Assembly: GCA_050261515.1 (NCBI GenBank)
Contig: JBLNDJ010000009.1
Span: 42,948 to 106,947 of the forward strand
Direction of reading: 5' to 3'
DNA: 64,000 nucleotides
Source of the DNA: JBLNDJ01 sp050261515
GTDB lineage: Bacteria; Acidobacteriota; Terriglobia; Bryobacterales; Bryobacteraceae
Shown here: piece after piece, positions 33,261 to 42,247 of the stretch
Position numbering within the stretch: position 1 is the stretch's first letter
How the letters are laid out: each line of letters opens with the position of its first letter
Program-made: the position numbers and the translations under genes
The notes under the pieces: model-generated
Database searches by the model: none
What the model saw: only the letters and a program-made list of their open reading frames with translations
What the model was told of the DNA's origin: nothing

Positions 33261-33722
33261 CTATGCACCTGGCCTCAGTTCCGTTGGATCGATATTGAGC
33301 AAAGCTCCCAGCCGTGTCCGGTCCTGTAACAGATCGGCCAGCGTACAACTGTCGAGGACATCGAGAAACGCCCGGACAGCTTTGTCGAGAACCAGCTGCA
33401 AGCGGCATGTCGAGGCGATCACGCAATTGCCGCGCCGGGGGCGCTCAAAACACTCCACCAGGGCAAAGTCCGGCTCCATCCTTCTGACGACTTGCCCAAG
33501 GTTGATCTCATCGGGACTGCCGGCCAACCTCATCCCGCCGCCCCGCCCGCGAACAGTTTCGATGTAGCCCAGCTTGCCGAGGTTGTGAATGATCTTCATC
33601 AGGTGATTAGCGGACAGCCCGTAGGTTTCCGCAAGTTCATGAATCGTAGCCAGCCTCCCGTTCCGGAGGCCGAGGTACATCAGAACCCGGAGACTGTAGT
33701 CGGTGTAGTCTGTCAGCCTCAT
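33261..33722 (-). CDS. nsrR: NsrR-type Rrf2-family NO-sensing repressor
   Basis: A 153-residue Rrf2-family repressor. It starts M-R-L-T-D-Y-T-D-Y-S-L-R-V-L-M-Y-L with a winged HTH (L-S-A-N-H-L-M-K-I-I-H-N-L). The cluster-binding cysteines are spaced as in NsrR: V-E-C-F, then G-N-C-V-I, then S-T-C-R-L (C-x8-C-x5-C). NsrR loses DNA binding when NO attacks its Fe-S cluster. Two candidate NsrR operators lie upstream, one of them 24 bases before this start. The sequence G-Y-I-E-T-V-R-G-R-G-G-G-M-R-L is the family wing. Confidence 0.92.
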   Translation of the reverse strand: MRLTDYTDYSLRVLMYLGLRNGRLATIHELAETYGLSANHLMKIIHNLGKLGYIETVRGRGGGMRLAGSPDEINLGQVVRRMEPDFALVECFERPRRGNCVIASTCRLQLVLDKAVRAFLDVLDSCTLADLLQDRTRLGALLNIDPTELRPGA

Positions 33723-33745
33723 TGGCGCGAAGTCCCGGGCGACTT

Positions 33746-33768
33746 AAGATGCATGCTATTTACTTCTT
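33746..33768 (-). promoter_or_regulatory. Imperfect NsrR-type operator before nsrR
   Basis: A 23-base window starting AAGATG and ending CTTCTT. It matches the NsrR 11-1-11 inverted-repeat layout, with 5 of 6 outer positions symmetrical (AAGATG against AAGAAG on the other strand). It is 24 bases upstream of the nsrR start, as expected for autorepression. Confidence 0.5.
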
Positions 33769-33876
33769 ATACAGGATGCGCCGCCACATTGCAAGTGTAC
33801 GATCATGTGGGCGCCGCACCCAGTTCCACGCTGCCTCTAATCGCGCCTTCTCTCCCCACAATTCTCTTGACTATCA

Positions 33877-33899
33877 AAGATGTATTTGTTATCCATCTT
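33877..33899 (+). promoter_or_regulatory. NsrR-type operator before the methyltransferase gene
   Basis: AAGATG-N11-CATCTT, a 23-base inverted repeat with the length and outer hexamers of the known NsrR consensus. A TTGACT -35-like hexamer lies at 33867-33872, so the box would cover the promoter spacer and -10. The methyltransferase gene starts 61 bases downstream. Confidence 0.62.
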
Positions 33900-33960
33900 A
33901 TAGGCAGCAGCGCCACCGGCAATTGCCCGCTGCGATCAGCCGTCCAGGGGAGGCTTTATC

Positions 33961-34776
33961 GTGCACTTGATCGACACGCGCTACGCGCCCGGATTCGGCG
34001 GGTTGCGAAACATATCCGCCGAGAGAATGCCGGGCCACTGGCTGCTGGCGAGCCTGGGCAAGCGAGTGTTACGGCCAGGCGGCCTGGAATTGACAGCGTG
34101 CCTGCTGGATAAGCTGGGTATCGGCCAGGGCGACGATGTCCTGGAACTCGCCCCGGGGCTTGGCGTGACCGCCAGGCTCACGCTCAAGAGGCAGCCCGCC
34201 AGCTACACGGCCATCGAACGCGATGAAAATGCCGCCCGAAGGCTCGCCGAGTTCCTGCCCGCGTCCGGACGTTGTATTCGTGGAAACGCGGAATACACGG
34301 GGCTGGCGCCGGAGGCTTTTTCAGTCGCCTATGGCGAAGCCATGCTCACGATGCAGGCCAGGCAGGCCAAGTTGAGGATTCTCAGCGAGGTGCGCCGGCT
34401 TCTGCGGCGCGGCGGCAGGTACGGCATCCACGAGCTTTGCATTGTGCCCGACCAGGCCGGCAGCGAGATCCGTAATGAGATTCAACGAGCTTTGTCGCTG
34501 AACATCCACACCGGCGTCCAACCGCTTCTCGGGGCGGAGTGGCGGGAGATGCTCGAGTGCGCCGGATTCCGAGTCGTGTGGGAAGAGCGCGCGCCCATGC
34601 GCTTGCTCGAACCCTGGCGGCTAGTGCGGGATGAAGGATTGTTCGGAGCCTTTCGTTTCGGCTTCAATGTGCTGCGCCGGCGGGATGCGCGGCGACGTGT
34701 CATCAGCATGCGCCGGCTGTTTCGGAAATACGCCGGGCACCTGGAGGCCGCCGCCTTCTGCTGTGTGAAGGAGTAA
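33961..34776 (+). CDS. SAM-dependent methyltransferase
   Basis: A 271-residue class I methyltransferase. The SAM motif I is V-L-E-L-A-P-G-L-G-V-T near residue 61, motif II acid is in Y-T-A-I-E-R-D, and motif IV region is F-S-V-A-Y-G-E-A-M. The start is GTG 33961 with GGGGAGG upstream. The C-terminal 70 residues are arginine-rich. The substrate is unknown. The gene follows an NsrR-type operator and precedes a ferredoxin gene by 19 bases, so it may be induced by NO; a small-molecule detoxification role is possible but speculative. Confidence 0.83.
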   Translation: MHLIDTRYAPGFGGLRNISAERMPGHWLLASLGKRVLRPGGLELTACLLDKLGIGQGDDVLELAPGLGVTARLTLKRQPASYTAIERDENAARRLAEFLPASGRCIRGNAEYTGLAPEAFSVAYGEAMLTMQARQAKLRILSEVRRLLRRGGRYGIHELCIVPDQAGSEIRNEIQRALSLNIHTGVQPLLGAEWREMLECAGFRVVWEERAPMRLLEPWRLVRDEGLFGAFRFGFNVLRRRDARRRVISMRRLFRKYAGHLEAAAFCCVKE

Positions 34777-34795
34777 TCGCAGTTATGGAGGGATC

Positions 34796-35065
34796 ATGAG
34801 TTACGTCATTGCAGAACCGTGCATAGGAGTGAAAGACACTGCCTGTGTGGACGCCTGCCCGGTGGATTGCATTCATCCACGAAAGGACGAGGCGGAGTTC
34901 GATTCGGCGACTCAGCTCTATATCGATCCGCAGGAATGCATCGATTGTGGCGCGTGCGTTCCGGTCTGCCCGGTCTCGGCCATCTTTGCCCTGGATGATC
35001 TTCCGGCGAAGTGGGCCGATTTCGCTGAAATCAACGCGGACCACTATCGGAAATGCCAACGGTAA
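34796..35065 (+). CDS. Ferredoxin (7Fe/8Fe type)
   Basis: An 89-residue ferredoxin. The first cysteine group is C-V-D-A-C-P-V-D-C, with an earlier cysteine in E-P-C-I-G. The second is C-I-D-C-G-A-C-V-P-V-C-P. The spacing of the N-terminal group fits the [3Fe-4S]/[4Fe-4S] FdxA type. The start has GGAGGGATC just upstream. It is co-transcribed with the methyltransferase and so probably under NsrR. It may provide low-potential electrons during NO stress. Confidence 0.93.
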   Translation: MSYVIAEPCIGVKDTACVDACPVDCIHPRKDEAEFDSATQLYIDPQECIDCGACVPVCPVSAIFALDDLPAKWADFAEINADHYRKCQR

Positions 35066-35093
35066 ATGCGGACCCGATTCATGCCGGAGCAAG

Positions 35094-36368
35094 CTAACGC
35101 CGCTGGTCGTCGACCTCTTTCTCGGCGCGGATTTCGTTTTTCTCGATCACCACGTCGCCGGCCTGGTTGCCGAGCCGGATCGCGGTCTTCTGCTGGATGA
35201 TGTTGCCCCGGATCACGATGTCGCGCGTAGCGCCATCCACGAGGATCCCCGCGTCGCCGCTGGTGCTGCCGTTGTCTTCGATACGGTTCTCTTCGAGCCG
35301 GTTGCGGTGCCCCGCCATCGGTTCGTCTTCCTTGCGGAAGTAGATGCCCGACCCCGCATTTCCGCGCACGGTATTCTTCCGCAGCAGGTTGTCGGTGTCC
35401 TTGTGTCCGATCGAGATCCCGTGTCCGCCGTTGCCGGCCAGTTCGTTGCCTTCGAACGTGCCGTACTTCACGCGCCAACAGAGGTACAACCCGTCGCTGC
35501 CGTTGTTCCGGGCGACCGAGTCGCGCACCAGCGGGCGTTGCGAACCGCTGCCCGGGTGCAGCCCCAGGCCCGAGTTGTTTTCCGACAGGCACGCGATTAC
35601 CTGCACGTCGTTCGACTGCTGGAAGCTGATGCCGTCGCCGTTGTAGTTGCGTACCTGGCAATTGCGAATCACGGTGCCAAACGCGCGGTACAGGAAGATG
35701 CCGGCGCCGCGGCACCCGTTCAGCGGCGGGTTGCGGTCGCGCGCCCCGTCCACCGTCAGGTTCTCCACGCGAGCGCCCTCGATGTTGTAGCCGCTGATGA
35801 CGGGGAACACGGTCGCGGCCTGCGCCTTCGCGCTCACCATGTAGTCCGACCCGAGTGGCGTCGTGATCGAAAACGAATTGCCGCTCTTGCCCGAGATGCG
35901 CGCCACAGTCGTATGGAAGCCGCCGGAGTTGGGGTCCCACACCGCCACGCCATCGCCCACATGGAAGCCTTCCGCATCGGCCACCGTGATCTGCTCTTCG
36001 CCGTAGTCGCCGTCCAGCGCGAGGGGAGAAGAGGCGGCGGGCGCCTTCAGCAGCACGGTCTTGCTTCCCTGCCCCCGGACGGTGACATTCGAGCGCAAGT
36101 GCAGCGAGTCGCGCATCAGGTAGACCCCCTCCCCGATCTCGACCGTACCGCCGCCCAGCGCGGCGACGTAGTCCACCGCCGCCTGAAGCGCGCGCTGGTC
36201 CGAACCCCTGATATCGCCCTCATGCTGGCCCACCCGGAGTACCGGGCGTTCTTCCATGGCCGTGTGCATAGCCCGAGGCAACTGGCCCTTCTCAGACGAC
36301 TGAGCCCGGGCTGCAAACAGCGCCCCGGAAAGCAAAAACAGTGCTGCGATAGCGGTGGTGTGTTTCAT
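35094..36368 (-). CDS. Exported right-handed parallel beta-helix protein
   Basis: A 424-residue secreted protein. Residues 1-22 form a signal peptide (M-K-H-T-T-A-I-A-A-L-F-L-L-S-G). From about residue 50 comes G-G-T-V-E-I-G-E-G-V-Y-L, the first coil, then many parallel beta-helix rungs with N-x-G/S-D-G patterns such as Y-N-G-D-G-I-S-F, N-N-G-S-D-G-L-Y-L and G-N-G-G-H-G-I-S. This fold holds polysaccharide lyases, pectinases and epimerases. The catalytic type cannot be told. It lies 69 bases after the LacI gene, at the end of the glycan operon. Confidence 0.87.
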   Translation of the reverse strand: MKHTTAIAALFLLSGALFAARAQSSEKGQLPRAMHTAMEERPVLRVGQHEGDIRGSDQRALQAAVDYVAALGGGTVEIGEGVYLMRDSLHLRSNVTVRGQGSKTVLLKAPAASSPLALDGDYGEEQITVADAEGFHVGDGVAVWDPNSGGFHTTVARISGKSGNSFSITTPLGSDYMVSAKAQAATVFPVISGYNIEGARVENLTVDGARDRNPPLNGCRGAGIFLYRAFGTVIRNCQVRNYNGDGISFQQSNDVQVIACLSENNSGLGLHPGSGSQRPLVRDSVARNNGSDGLYLCWRVKYGTFEGNELAGNGGHGISIGHKDTDNLLRKNTVRGNAGSGIYFRKEDEPMAGHRNRLEENRIEDNGSTSGDAGILVDGATRDIVIRGNIIQQKTAIRLGNQAGDVVIEKNEIRAEKEVDDQRR

Positions 36369-36437
36369 GCTTCATTCAGAGGTACCCCGGCCGGGAGTGC
36401 GTTGTCAAAGAAGTCCTTGGGCGCTCACTGCGACGGA

Positions 36438-37529
36438 TCAGATCCGGTCCGCCATTGCGCCGGCGCGGCGCGGGTTTTCGCGGTCGGGCGTGACCGGTTC
36501 CTGGAGTCGCCCCGTAGTCGATTCGCGGATTCTCAGTTCAGCCGGCAGGCGAAGGTGTACGGGCCCGCCCGTCCTTCTCCCCTCGATGCGATCGATCACC
36601 AGCGTGGCGCTCCGGGAGCCCAGTTCATAGACCGGCTGGGCAACGGCTGTCAGGTGGGGATGATAGGCGTGGCCGACCGGGAAATCGTCGAAAGTAGCCA
36701 ATGCGATATCCCGGGGACAGGCAAAGCCGGTCTCGTCAAGTGCCAAGAGAACCCCGAGCGCCATGGCCCCGTTCGAGACGAAGAGCGCCGACGGGGGACT
36801 CCGTCGAAGAAGAATCTCCTTCCCCAGCCTGTAACCGCAGCGCTCGCGGAAGTCTCCCTCGAAAACCAGCTCGGAGCGGATCTCCATACCGGCTTCTTCG
36901 AGGGCGGACCGGTAGCCCTCGAGCCGTTCCCGGCCGACATCCGTTGTCAGGGAGCCGGTAATGATCGCTATATCCCGATGCCCTGTCCGGATCAGGTGCC
37001 GGACGCAGGACTCAGCGCCTTTGACGTTATCGACGCTGACCGCATCGAGCAGAAGCCCTTCCGGAACGCGATCGACCAGAACTACGGGAACACCCGAATC
37101 CGATACGATCCGGATGTGACTGACCTCGCCTCCGGCCGCGGTGGATGCAAGCAGGAGGCCGTCAACGCAGCGCGAACGAAAAGCGGAGATCACCTCCCGT
37201 TCCAGGTCCAAACGCTCATCGGTGTTGGCCGTGACCAGCAGGTATCCGCGCTCGCGGGCGGCATCTTCGGCTCCTCGCATCAACTCCGGGAAGTATGGAT
37301 TGGTGATGTCTGGAATGACCATCCCGATCATATTCGTCTGCTTTACCTTCAAGCTTCTGGCGATCTGGTTGGGATGATAGTCCAGGTCGCGAATGGCCGC
37401 GCGAACGCGCTCCCGGAGCGCTTCGCCGACCGAAGTGCGTCCCGCCATTACATTGGAAACCGTGCTGATGGAGACCCCAGCCCGTTTCGCCACATCCTTG
37501 ATAGTCGCCACTGGCAGGCCGCTCCTCAT
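36438..37529 (-). CDS. LacI-family transcriptional regulator
   Basis: A 363-residue sugar-responsive repressor. The HTH is A-T-I-K-D-V-A-K-R-A-G-V-S-I-S-T-V-S-N-V (residues about 7-26), the hinge is H-P-N-Q-I-A-R-S-L-K, and the periplasmic-binding-like domain follows (I-G-M-V-I-P-D-I-T-N-P-Y-F). ATG 37529 shares a base with the GH116 stop (ATGA). The 5' GTG at 37532 is less likely. As the regulator sits in the operon it probably controls it; LacI-like half sites lie before the TonB receptor gene. The sugar is unknown. Confidence 0.92.
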   Translation of the reverse strand: MRSGLPVATIKDVAKRAGVSISTVSNVMAGRTSVGEALRERVRAAIRDLDYHPNQIARSLKVKQTNMIGMVIPDITNPYFPELMRGAEDAARERGYLLVTANTDERLDLEREVISAFRSRCVDGLLLASTAAGGEVSHIRIVSDSGVPVVLVDRVPEGLLLDAVSVDNVKGAESCVRHLIRTGHRDIAIITGSLTTDVGRERLEGYRSALEEAGMEIRSELVFEGDFRERCGYRLGKEILLRRSPPSALFVSNGAMALGVLLALDETGFACPRDIALATFDDFPVGHAYHPHLTAVAQPVYELGSRSATLVIDRIEGRRTGGPVHLRLPAELRIRESTTGRLQEPVTPDRENPRRAGAMADRI

Positions 37530-40174
37530 CACAATTCCCGGGCGTCGACATCGATTCGACTACCCGCCGTGACGCGAAGCGGCTGCTCGAATTCGAGGAG
37601 AAGGACGCCCCGGTCTACGACTGCTTTGAGAGGGACGCGGCATTGGACGCGCGCCCTCGAGCCGGAGAACGGGATCCTGAGACGCCGCAACTCGAGTTCG
37701 CCCTCTTCGACGGCGACTGCCGCCTGGAGGACGCCGGCCGCAGCCGTCTGCGAGTAGGTTCCCCAGGACGATCCCGCCACGAAGAGGCAGCGGAACTCGC
37801 CCATGTCCTTGCGCGGGCGGAACTCCATCTCCCGTTCGGGCGCCGAGTAGTGAAACCCGGAAAAGGCCGTCAGCAGCGACCAGCTCGACATCGCGCGAGC
37901 GTAGTGGTGGCCGCACTCCACCTCGTCCCACGGATTGCGACGCACTCCGTCGTACCGGGCGCGAACGGCTTCGACGATAGCCAACCCCTCATCGACCATG
38001 CCTTCGTAAAAGAGATGCGCGGCCACCTGGTACTCCACCCCGGTCCACACCTCGTCCGCGTAAACGAACGGGAGTTCCGGCCGCCCTCCCCGGGGCCAAC
38101 TGCACAGCAGAAGGCCGGCTTCGTCGTTCAGGGCGTAAATCCGCTGCGCGTTGGCAAAATCGTCGAAGCCGCGACGGAAGTTGTTCTGCCAGATGGAGCG
38201 CAAGGCAGTGCGGATATGCTCGCCCGGCAGCAGTTTGCCCAACCCGATCACCTCGGCGAACCACTGTCCCAGAAGCTGGTCTGAAAGGCAGCCTTCTCCG
38301 TACTGGTATTTCGCCGGCTTGGACGCATCCACTTTCTGCACGTAATACGATCCGTTCCATAGCAGCCGGTCCAGCCTGGCGGCGCCTTTCCGTCCGAGAT
38401 CCCGATAGACGGCCGCGGTTTCGCCTTCGCCCAGATGCTCCGCCATGCGAGCCGCGGCAGCCAGGGCTCCCAGGTAGAGCGAACCCATCATCGAGTTCGG
38501 GCCGTGGAAATTGATGTCGTAGGTGTTGTGCTGGATGCCTTCCATCACTCCGTCGCGGTCGGCGTCCCACTGCGCCCAGGCGTATTCCAAAGCCCGCTTC
38601 ACTTGAGGCCATAGCCGCCGCAGCCAGGTCTCGTCGCCGGAAAGCTGCCACTCGCGGTACACCTTCATGATGCAGCCCATTTGGCCGTCAGCCGCGGGAA
38701 CATTCCGGTCTCCGCCGGGCCGTGGAGGAATCGTGGTGCGAAAACTCATGCTGCCGTCCGGACGCATGTTCACCAGAAAGTCCAGCTCGCGCATGCTGCG
38801 CTCCAGGCTCGGATAGAGGTGGGCCAGCGCCTGTTCGTAGTTGAAGACGTGAGTGCAATTCATGGGGCAGCAGCCTTCGTGGTCCCCGCAACCTTCAAAG
38901 GCCATCACCACGTTGTTCTCGCCCACAAGAATGGTGTTCGTTCTCAAAATGGAAGCCTGGCTCGAAACCGCATCCACCACAGCCGGCGGCAAGCTGGAGC
39001 TGTAGAGAGCGTCGCGGTACCGTTCCGAGCGGCGGCGCAGGGACGGCAGGTTCTTCAGCAGGTAGACCGCGGGCTCCCAGGCGGAGTGCCAGCGGGCGCC
39101 ATAGGCATTCCGGGCCGCGGCACGGGCGGGCTGGGGCTCCGCGTAGTTCTCGATGTTGGGAAAGTGCCAGCTGACGACGAAATCAACGGCCTTCGTCTCT
39201 CCTGGCGCGAGCGTGAAATGGGAGGCGAGCGTGGCGTATTCGGTGGCGCCGTCCGGGGAAGCTTCCGCGGGGGCGTTCGAGAACCGGCCCCGCTCCGAAA
39301 ACTCGTCCCACCACTTCTGGAAATCGTCCCACCACTCGCCGTGTTCCCAGGCCAGGCGATACGAGACGTCGGATGCCAGCGTGGAAACCGCCATCGAACC
39401 ATAGCGGGGCGAATCCGGGCCGTACTTCCGGGACGTCATCAACACCCCATGTACGCTGCCGTCCGAACGGTATTCGTTCACGTTCCGGCCGAAGAACGGA
39501 ACGCGCCGGTCCGAGATCTGGCCCCATAGCCCGGTTTTCCCGTCATAGCCGACCGGATTCATGGCCGACATCGCGACGGCCACATTCAGCGGCGACGAAG
39601 CTCGAGAACTCAGTTTGTAGGTCAGGACGGCCACCGGCAGACTCGAGTTTTCGACATCCAGGGGAATCATCGGGTTGAAAGCCGTTAGCGAGGCGGTCAC
39701 GGGCAACTTCGCGTCCTCGAAGCGAATCCGCGCGAACGGATACGCGCCTTCGAACACCGCTTCCCGGAACCTGGGCAGCCCGAGCGCCCTTTCCCGGTGT
39801 TCTCCGAATCCACCCGAGTAGGGCGGCAGGGGCGCTCTTTCGAGCACGCGGACCACCGGCCGTTTCAATCCGCCGCCGGCCAGCCGCAGGCAGGCAAAAG
39901 TAAACGGCAGCGTGCCGCCTTTGTTCGGACGGTTGAAGATCTCCCAGTCGCGCAGGTTTCCGAGGCCGCCCAGGGATATCGTCCCGGTCCCGATTCCTCC
40001 CAGAGGGAAAGCGATCTCCCGCAGGCCTTCTCCGAGAAAGACGCGGCCGCCCGGAGCGCCCGGCGCCGTGCTGGAAGGACTCGCCGCCCCCTTCCGCGCG
40101 GCCGCGCTCACGGCGGCCGTGGATTGGAGCAGGGTCCGCCGGCTGATCATCGGGTTCGCTGGATCTCCGCTCAT
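37529..40174 (-). CDS. GH116-family glycosidase (GBA2-like), Tat-exported
   Basis: An 881-residue glycosidase. Residues 1-30 carry I-S-R-R-T-L-L-Q-S-T-A-A-V, a twin-arginine signal. The N-terminal GBA2 beta-sandwich domain starts near A-F-P-L-G-G-I-G-T-G. The C-terminal (alpha/alpha)6 barrel has likely nucleophile glutamate in V-F-N-Y-E-Q-A-L and acid/base aspartate in H-N-T-Y-D-I. GH116 members hydrolyse beta-glucosides, beta-xylosides or beta-GlcNAc; which one cannot be told. ATG 40174 has AGGAG upstream and overlaps the preceding stop (ATGA). Confidence 0.92.
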   Translation of the reverse strand: MSGDPANPMISRRTLLQSTAAVSAAARKGAASPSSTAPGAPGGRVFLGEGLREIAFPLGGIGTGTISLGGLGNLRDWEIFNRPNKGGTLPFTFACLRLAGGGLKRPVVRVLERAPLPPYSGGFGEHRERALGLPRFREAVFEGAYPFARIRFEDAKLPVTASLTAFNPMIPLDVENSSLPVAVLTYKLSSRASSPLNVAVAMSAMNPVGYDGKTGLWGQISDRRVPFFGRNVNEYRSDGSVHGVLMTSRKYGPDSPRYGSMAVSTLASDVSYRLAWEHGEWWDDFQKWWDEFSERGRFSNAPAEASPDGATEYATLASHFTLAPGETKAVDFVVSWHFPNIENYAEPQPARAAARNAYGARWHSAWEPAVYLLKNLPSLRRRSERYRDALYSSSLPPAVVDAVSSQASILRTNTILVGENNVVMAFEGCGDHEGCCPMNCTHVFNYEQALAHLYPSLERSMRELDFLVNMRPDGSMSFRTTIPPRPGGDRNVPAADGQMGCIMKVYREWQLSGDETWLRRLWPQVKRALEYAWAQWDADRDGVMEGIQHNTYDINFHGPNSMMGSLYLGALAAAARMAEHLGEGETAAVYRDLGRKGAARLDRLLWNGSYYVQKVDASKPAKYQYGEGCLSDQLLGQWFAEVIGLGKLLPGEHIRTALRSIWQNNFRRGFDDFANAQRIYALNDEAGLLLCSWPRGGRPELPFVYADEVWTGVEYQVAAHLFYEGMVDEGLAIVEAVRARYDGVRRNPWDEVECGHHYARAMSSWSLLTAFSGFHYSAPEREMEFRPRKDMGEFRCLFVAGSSWGTYSQTAAAGVLQAAVAVEEGELELRRLRIPFSGSRARVQCRVPLKAVVDRGVLLLEFEQPLRVTAGSRIDVDAREL

Positions 40175-40989
40175 GGCTTCTCCTGCTCCGGGGGCCGGAA
40201 TTGCGAATCTTCGAGGGGCACGTTCTGCCTGCCCTGGCGACTCACCACCCAAATCATGCGAGGGCTCTCATAGCGAATGCGGTGCGGAACTTGGACCTGG
40301 TCCAGGGGGCGGTAGTCCTCGAACAGATAGCGGACACGCTGCTTGACCCCGTTGGCGAAGGTCTCGTCGCACTCGATGCCCAGCAGCAGACCTCCGGCTG
40401 CGTCGAACCATAGGGTATCTTCGGCGCCGCCGCCGCTGACGCCGGACAACACGGCGGCATCCTGGCCGTCGAAAGATTCCCGTCCCTTGAAAGAGATCTG
40501 CTTATACAGACTCTTCCAGGCAAGCGCGGGATGAAAGACCGCCAGGCGCCGGACCTGATCCAGGCGCTCTCCGGAAAGAGTCTCGATCCCGTATTCGGGG
40601 CTCTCTTCCCAGGCATGCGTGCCGTCGAAGCCACGCTGAATTACCGCCTGGCCCGGGAAACGGATGAAGCGGAGATATCTGTCGGGCGCGGCGGCGAACT
40701 CGCGGTACTCTCCCCGGATTCCGTAAGTGGCGATGAAGATCGAACCGGCGAAGGCGCGGCTGGTTACCTGGCGCAAAGCGGCCTCCCCGCCCATGGCCCG
40801 CGTGTATTTGGCGAGCACTTCGGCGACTTTCGCGGACTGGCCGCGCGCCTCCCGGGGCTGAAGGGCGCCGGCAAGACCGCCGAGTCCGGCGCGCCGTCCA
40901 TACACTACATCAGGCTGCCAGTCGATGGCCGTTTGAGCGGCCAAGGGAGCCAGAGCGACCGCCGCGAGTAACCAGGTAGCAAGGCGCAT
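40171..40989 (-). CDS. Exported protein, outer-membrane lipoprotein-sorting-like
   Basis: A 272-residue protein with signal peptide M-R-L-A-T-W-L-L-A-A-V-A-L-A-P-L-A. A-K-Y-T-R-A-M-G-G-E-A-A-L near residue 60 and repeated beta strands (F-A-G-S-I-F-I, L-R-F-I-R-F-P-G, T-L-W-F-D-A-A-G-G-L-L-L-G) resemble the LolA/LolB-like half-barrel seen in many Acidobacteriota secreted proteins. ATG 40989 follows GAGGTAATC and lies 4 bases after the GH172 stop. A role in binding hydrophobic ligands is possible; the exact role in this glycan operon is unknown. Confidence 0.65.
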   Translation of the reverse strand: MRLATWLLAAVALAPLAAQTAIDWQPDVVYGRRAGLGGLAGALQPREARGQSAKVAEVLAKYTRAMGGEAALRQVTSRAFAGSIFIATYGIRGEYREFAAAPDRYLRFIRFPGQAVIQRGFDGTHAWEESPEYGIETLSGERLDQVRRLAVFHPALAWKSLYKQISFKGRESFDGQDAAVLSGVSGGGAEDTLWFDAAGGLLLGIECDETFANGVKQRVRYLFEDYRPLDQVQVPHRIRYESPRMIWVVSRQGRQNVPLEDSQFRPPEQEKP

Positions 40990-40993
40990 GCGA

Positions 40994-42133
40994 TTACCTC
41001 GGGAAACGGGCTTCACGGGGCGGCATGGCGGGAAACGGCCGGTGCGGTTCGGTCTGGTACCAGTAGGCCACCGATGCCAGATCGTCCGTCAAGGGCTGGA
41101 ATTTCCCATTGGGCCAGTGGCCCAAGGTTTGGATGGTCACCCGCAGGTTCTCCTTGAACCTGATCGGATCGGCGACGTGCCAGCGATACACGGCGTGTTT
41201 CGGAATCTGTCCCGCACGTTTGTGGAACAGGGGATAGCCCAGGAAGGGAGTCGAGAACGTAGTGTCGCCGAAGTTCCAGGCGCCGCCGAAGTAATCCTCG
41301 GTGCCGGTGGTGCAAATGGTCGGAAACTTGTCGTCGCCATCCATGTAGAATTTCACTTCGCCTTCGCCCCACCAGTCGTTGGAGAGTTGCTCCCATCCGA
41401 TGAAAGTGCCGACATAATGGCCCCGGCCCTTGATGCCGTCCACAATCGTATGCTCGGGATGTTCGCGGGTGGTCATCGATCGCCGCCAGGATGCGTGGAA
41501 GTAGGCCGCATTATCGGGTACCGGCTCGAGGGAGTACGTGATCTGATAAAAGAAGCCGGGAATGTCTTCGGGACGCTGATTTTCAACGGTTATTCGCGCC
41601 CGCTTGCGAAAAGGCATCGGCCAATACGAATTGAACCCGCCGCTCGGATTGGAAGCGATCATAAGCGAGTTGACCGGATAGCGCATGCCGTGGGCATTAG
41701 CGAACAGGTCGCCCACGGGCGATTCAATGGAGGGCTCCTTCTCGTCGTCCCAGTAAAAGCGGATGATGCAGTCCCGGTAGGCCATTTCGTGCACCGTAAT
41801 CCAGATGTGCTGGATGATGCCGGGCCCCTGGATGTCTGCGATGGTCACGGTCCGGCGCCTCTGCAGGACGATGTCCGGGCTGACTTTCCACCCGGTGCCC
41901 AGTGCCGAAGCATCGCTCATCGGCGTCGGAACGGCGCGCGCTCCGCCGCCCCGCTCGCCGGTGGGGTTCTCGGAAGAAATGGAGCGTGTCTCGGCATCCC
42001 GGAGCTGGAACAGAGAAGAGATGCCGGGGAAGCCGGCGGCAGGCGTGGCCGCGGTGGTCTGGCAACGGACCGCCGGGCTGAACAGGCCGCACAATACGGA
42101 AGCCGCGGCCAAAAAGTATGGAATGTGTCTCAT
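40994..42133 (-). CDS. GH172 (DUF2961) glycosidase, exported
   Basis: A 379-residue secreted enzyme. After the signal peptide (M-R-H-I-P-Y-F-L-A-A-A-S-V-L) comes the DUF2961 jelly-roll. The two likely catalytic glutamates lie in G-E-G-E-V-K-F-Y and G-T-E-D-Y-F-G-G-A-W; in characterised GH172 enzymes these positions are acid/base and nucleophile. Known GH172 members act on alpha-D-fructofuranosides and alpha-D-arabinofuranosides. It is the second gene of the operon led by the TonB receptor, which fits glycan uptake. A ribosome site AGAGGAAA lies upstream. Confidence 0.9.
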   Translation of the reverse strand: MRHIPYFLAAASVLCGLFSPAVRCQTTAATPAAGFPGISSLFQLRDAETRSISSENPTGERGGGARAVPTPMSDASALGTGWKVSPDIVLQRRRTVTIADIQGPGIIQHIWITVHEMAYRDCIIRFYWDDEKEPSIESPVGDLFANAHGMRYPVNSLMIASNPSGGFNSYWPMPFRKRARITVENQRPEDIPGFFYQITYSLEPVPDNAAYFHASWRRSMTTREHPEHTIVDGIKGRGHYVGTFIGWEQLSNDWWGEGEVKFYMDGDDKFPTICTTGTEDYFGGAWNFGDTTFSTPFLGYPLFHKRAGQIPKHAVYRWHVADPIRFKENLRVTIQTLGHWPNGKFQPLTDDLASVAYWYQTEPHRPFPAMPPREARFPR

Positions 42134-42247
42134 GCGTTTCCTCTTGTTGACGATGAGCTTCGACTCGGCGGCGCGGACAATCCGTCTGCCGCGCCGGGCC
42201 TGAACCCGGACGGCAGACTCGAAAGTCCGCGCCGCTTCGGCTCTGCT

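Noticed and set aside
34845..37757. 970-codon plus-strand open frame
   Set aside because: It runs antisense through the beta-helix and LacI genes, whose domains are unambiguous. Long antisense frames are expected at this GC content.
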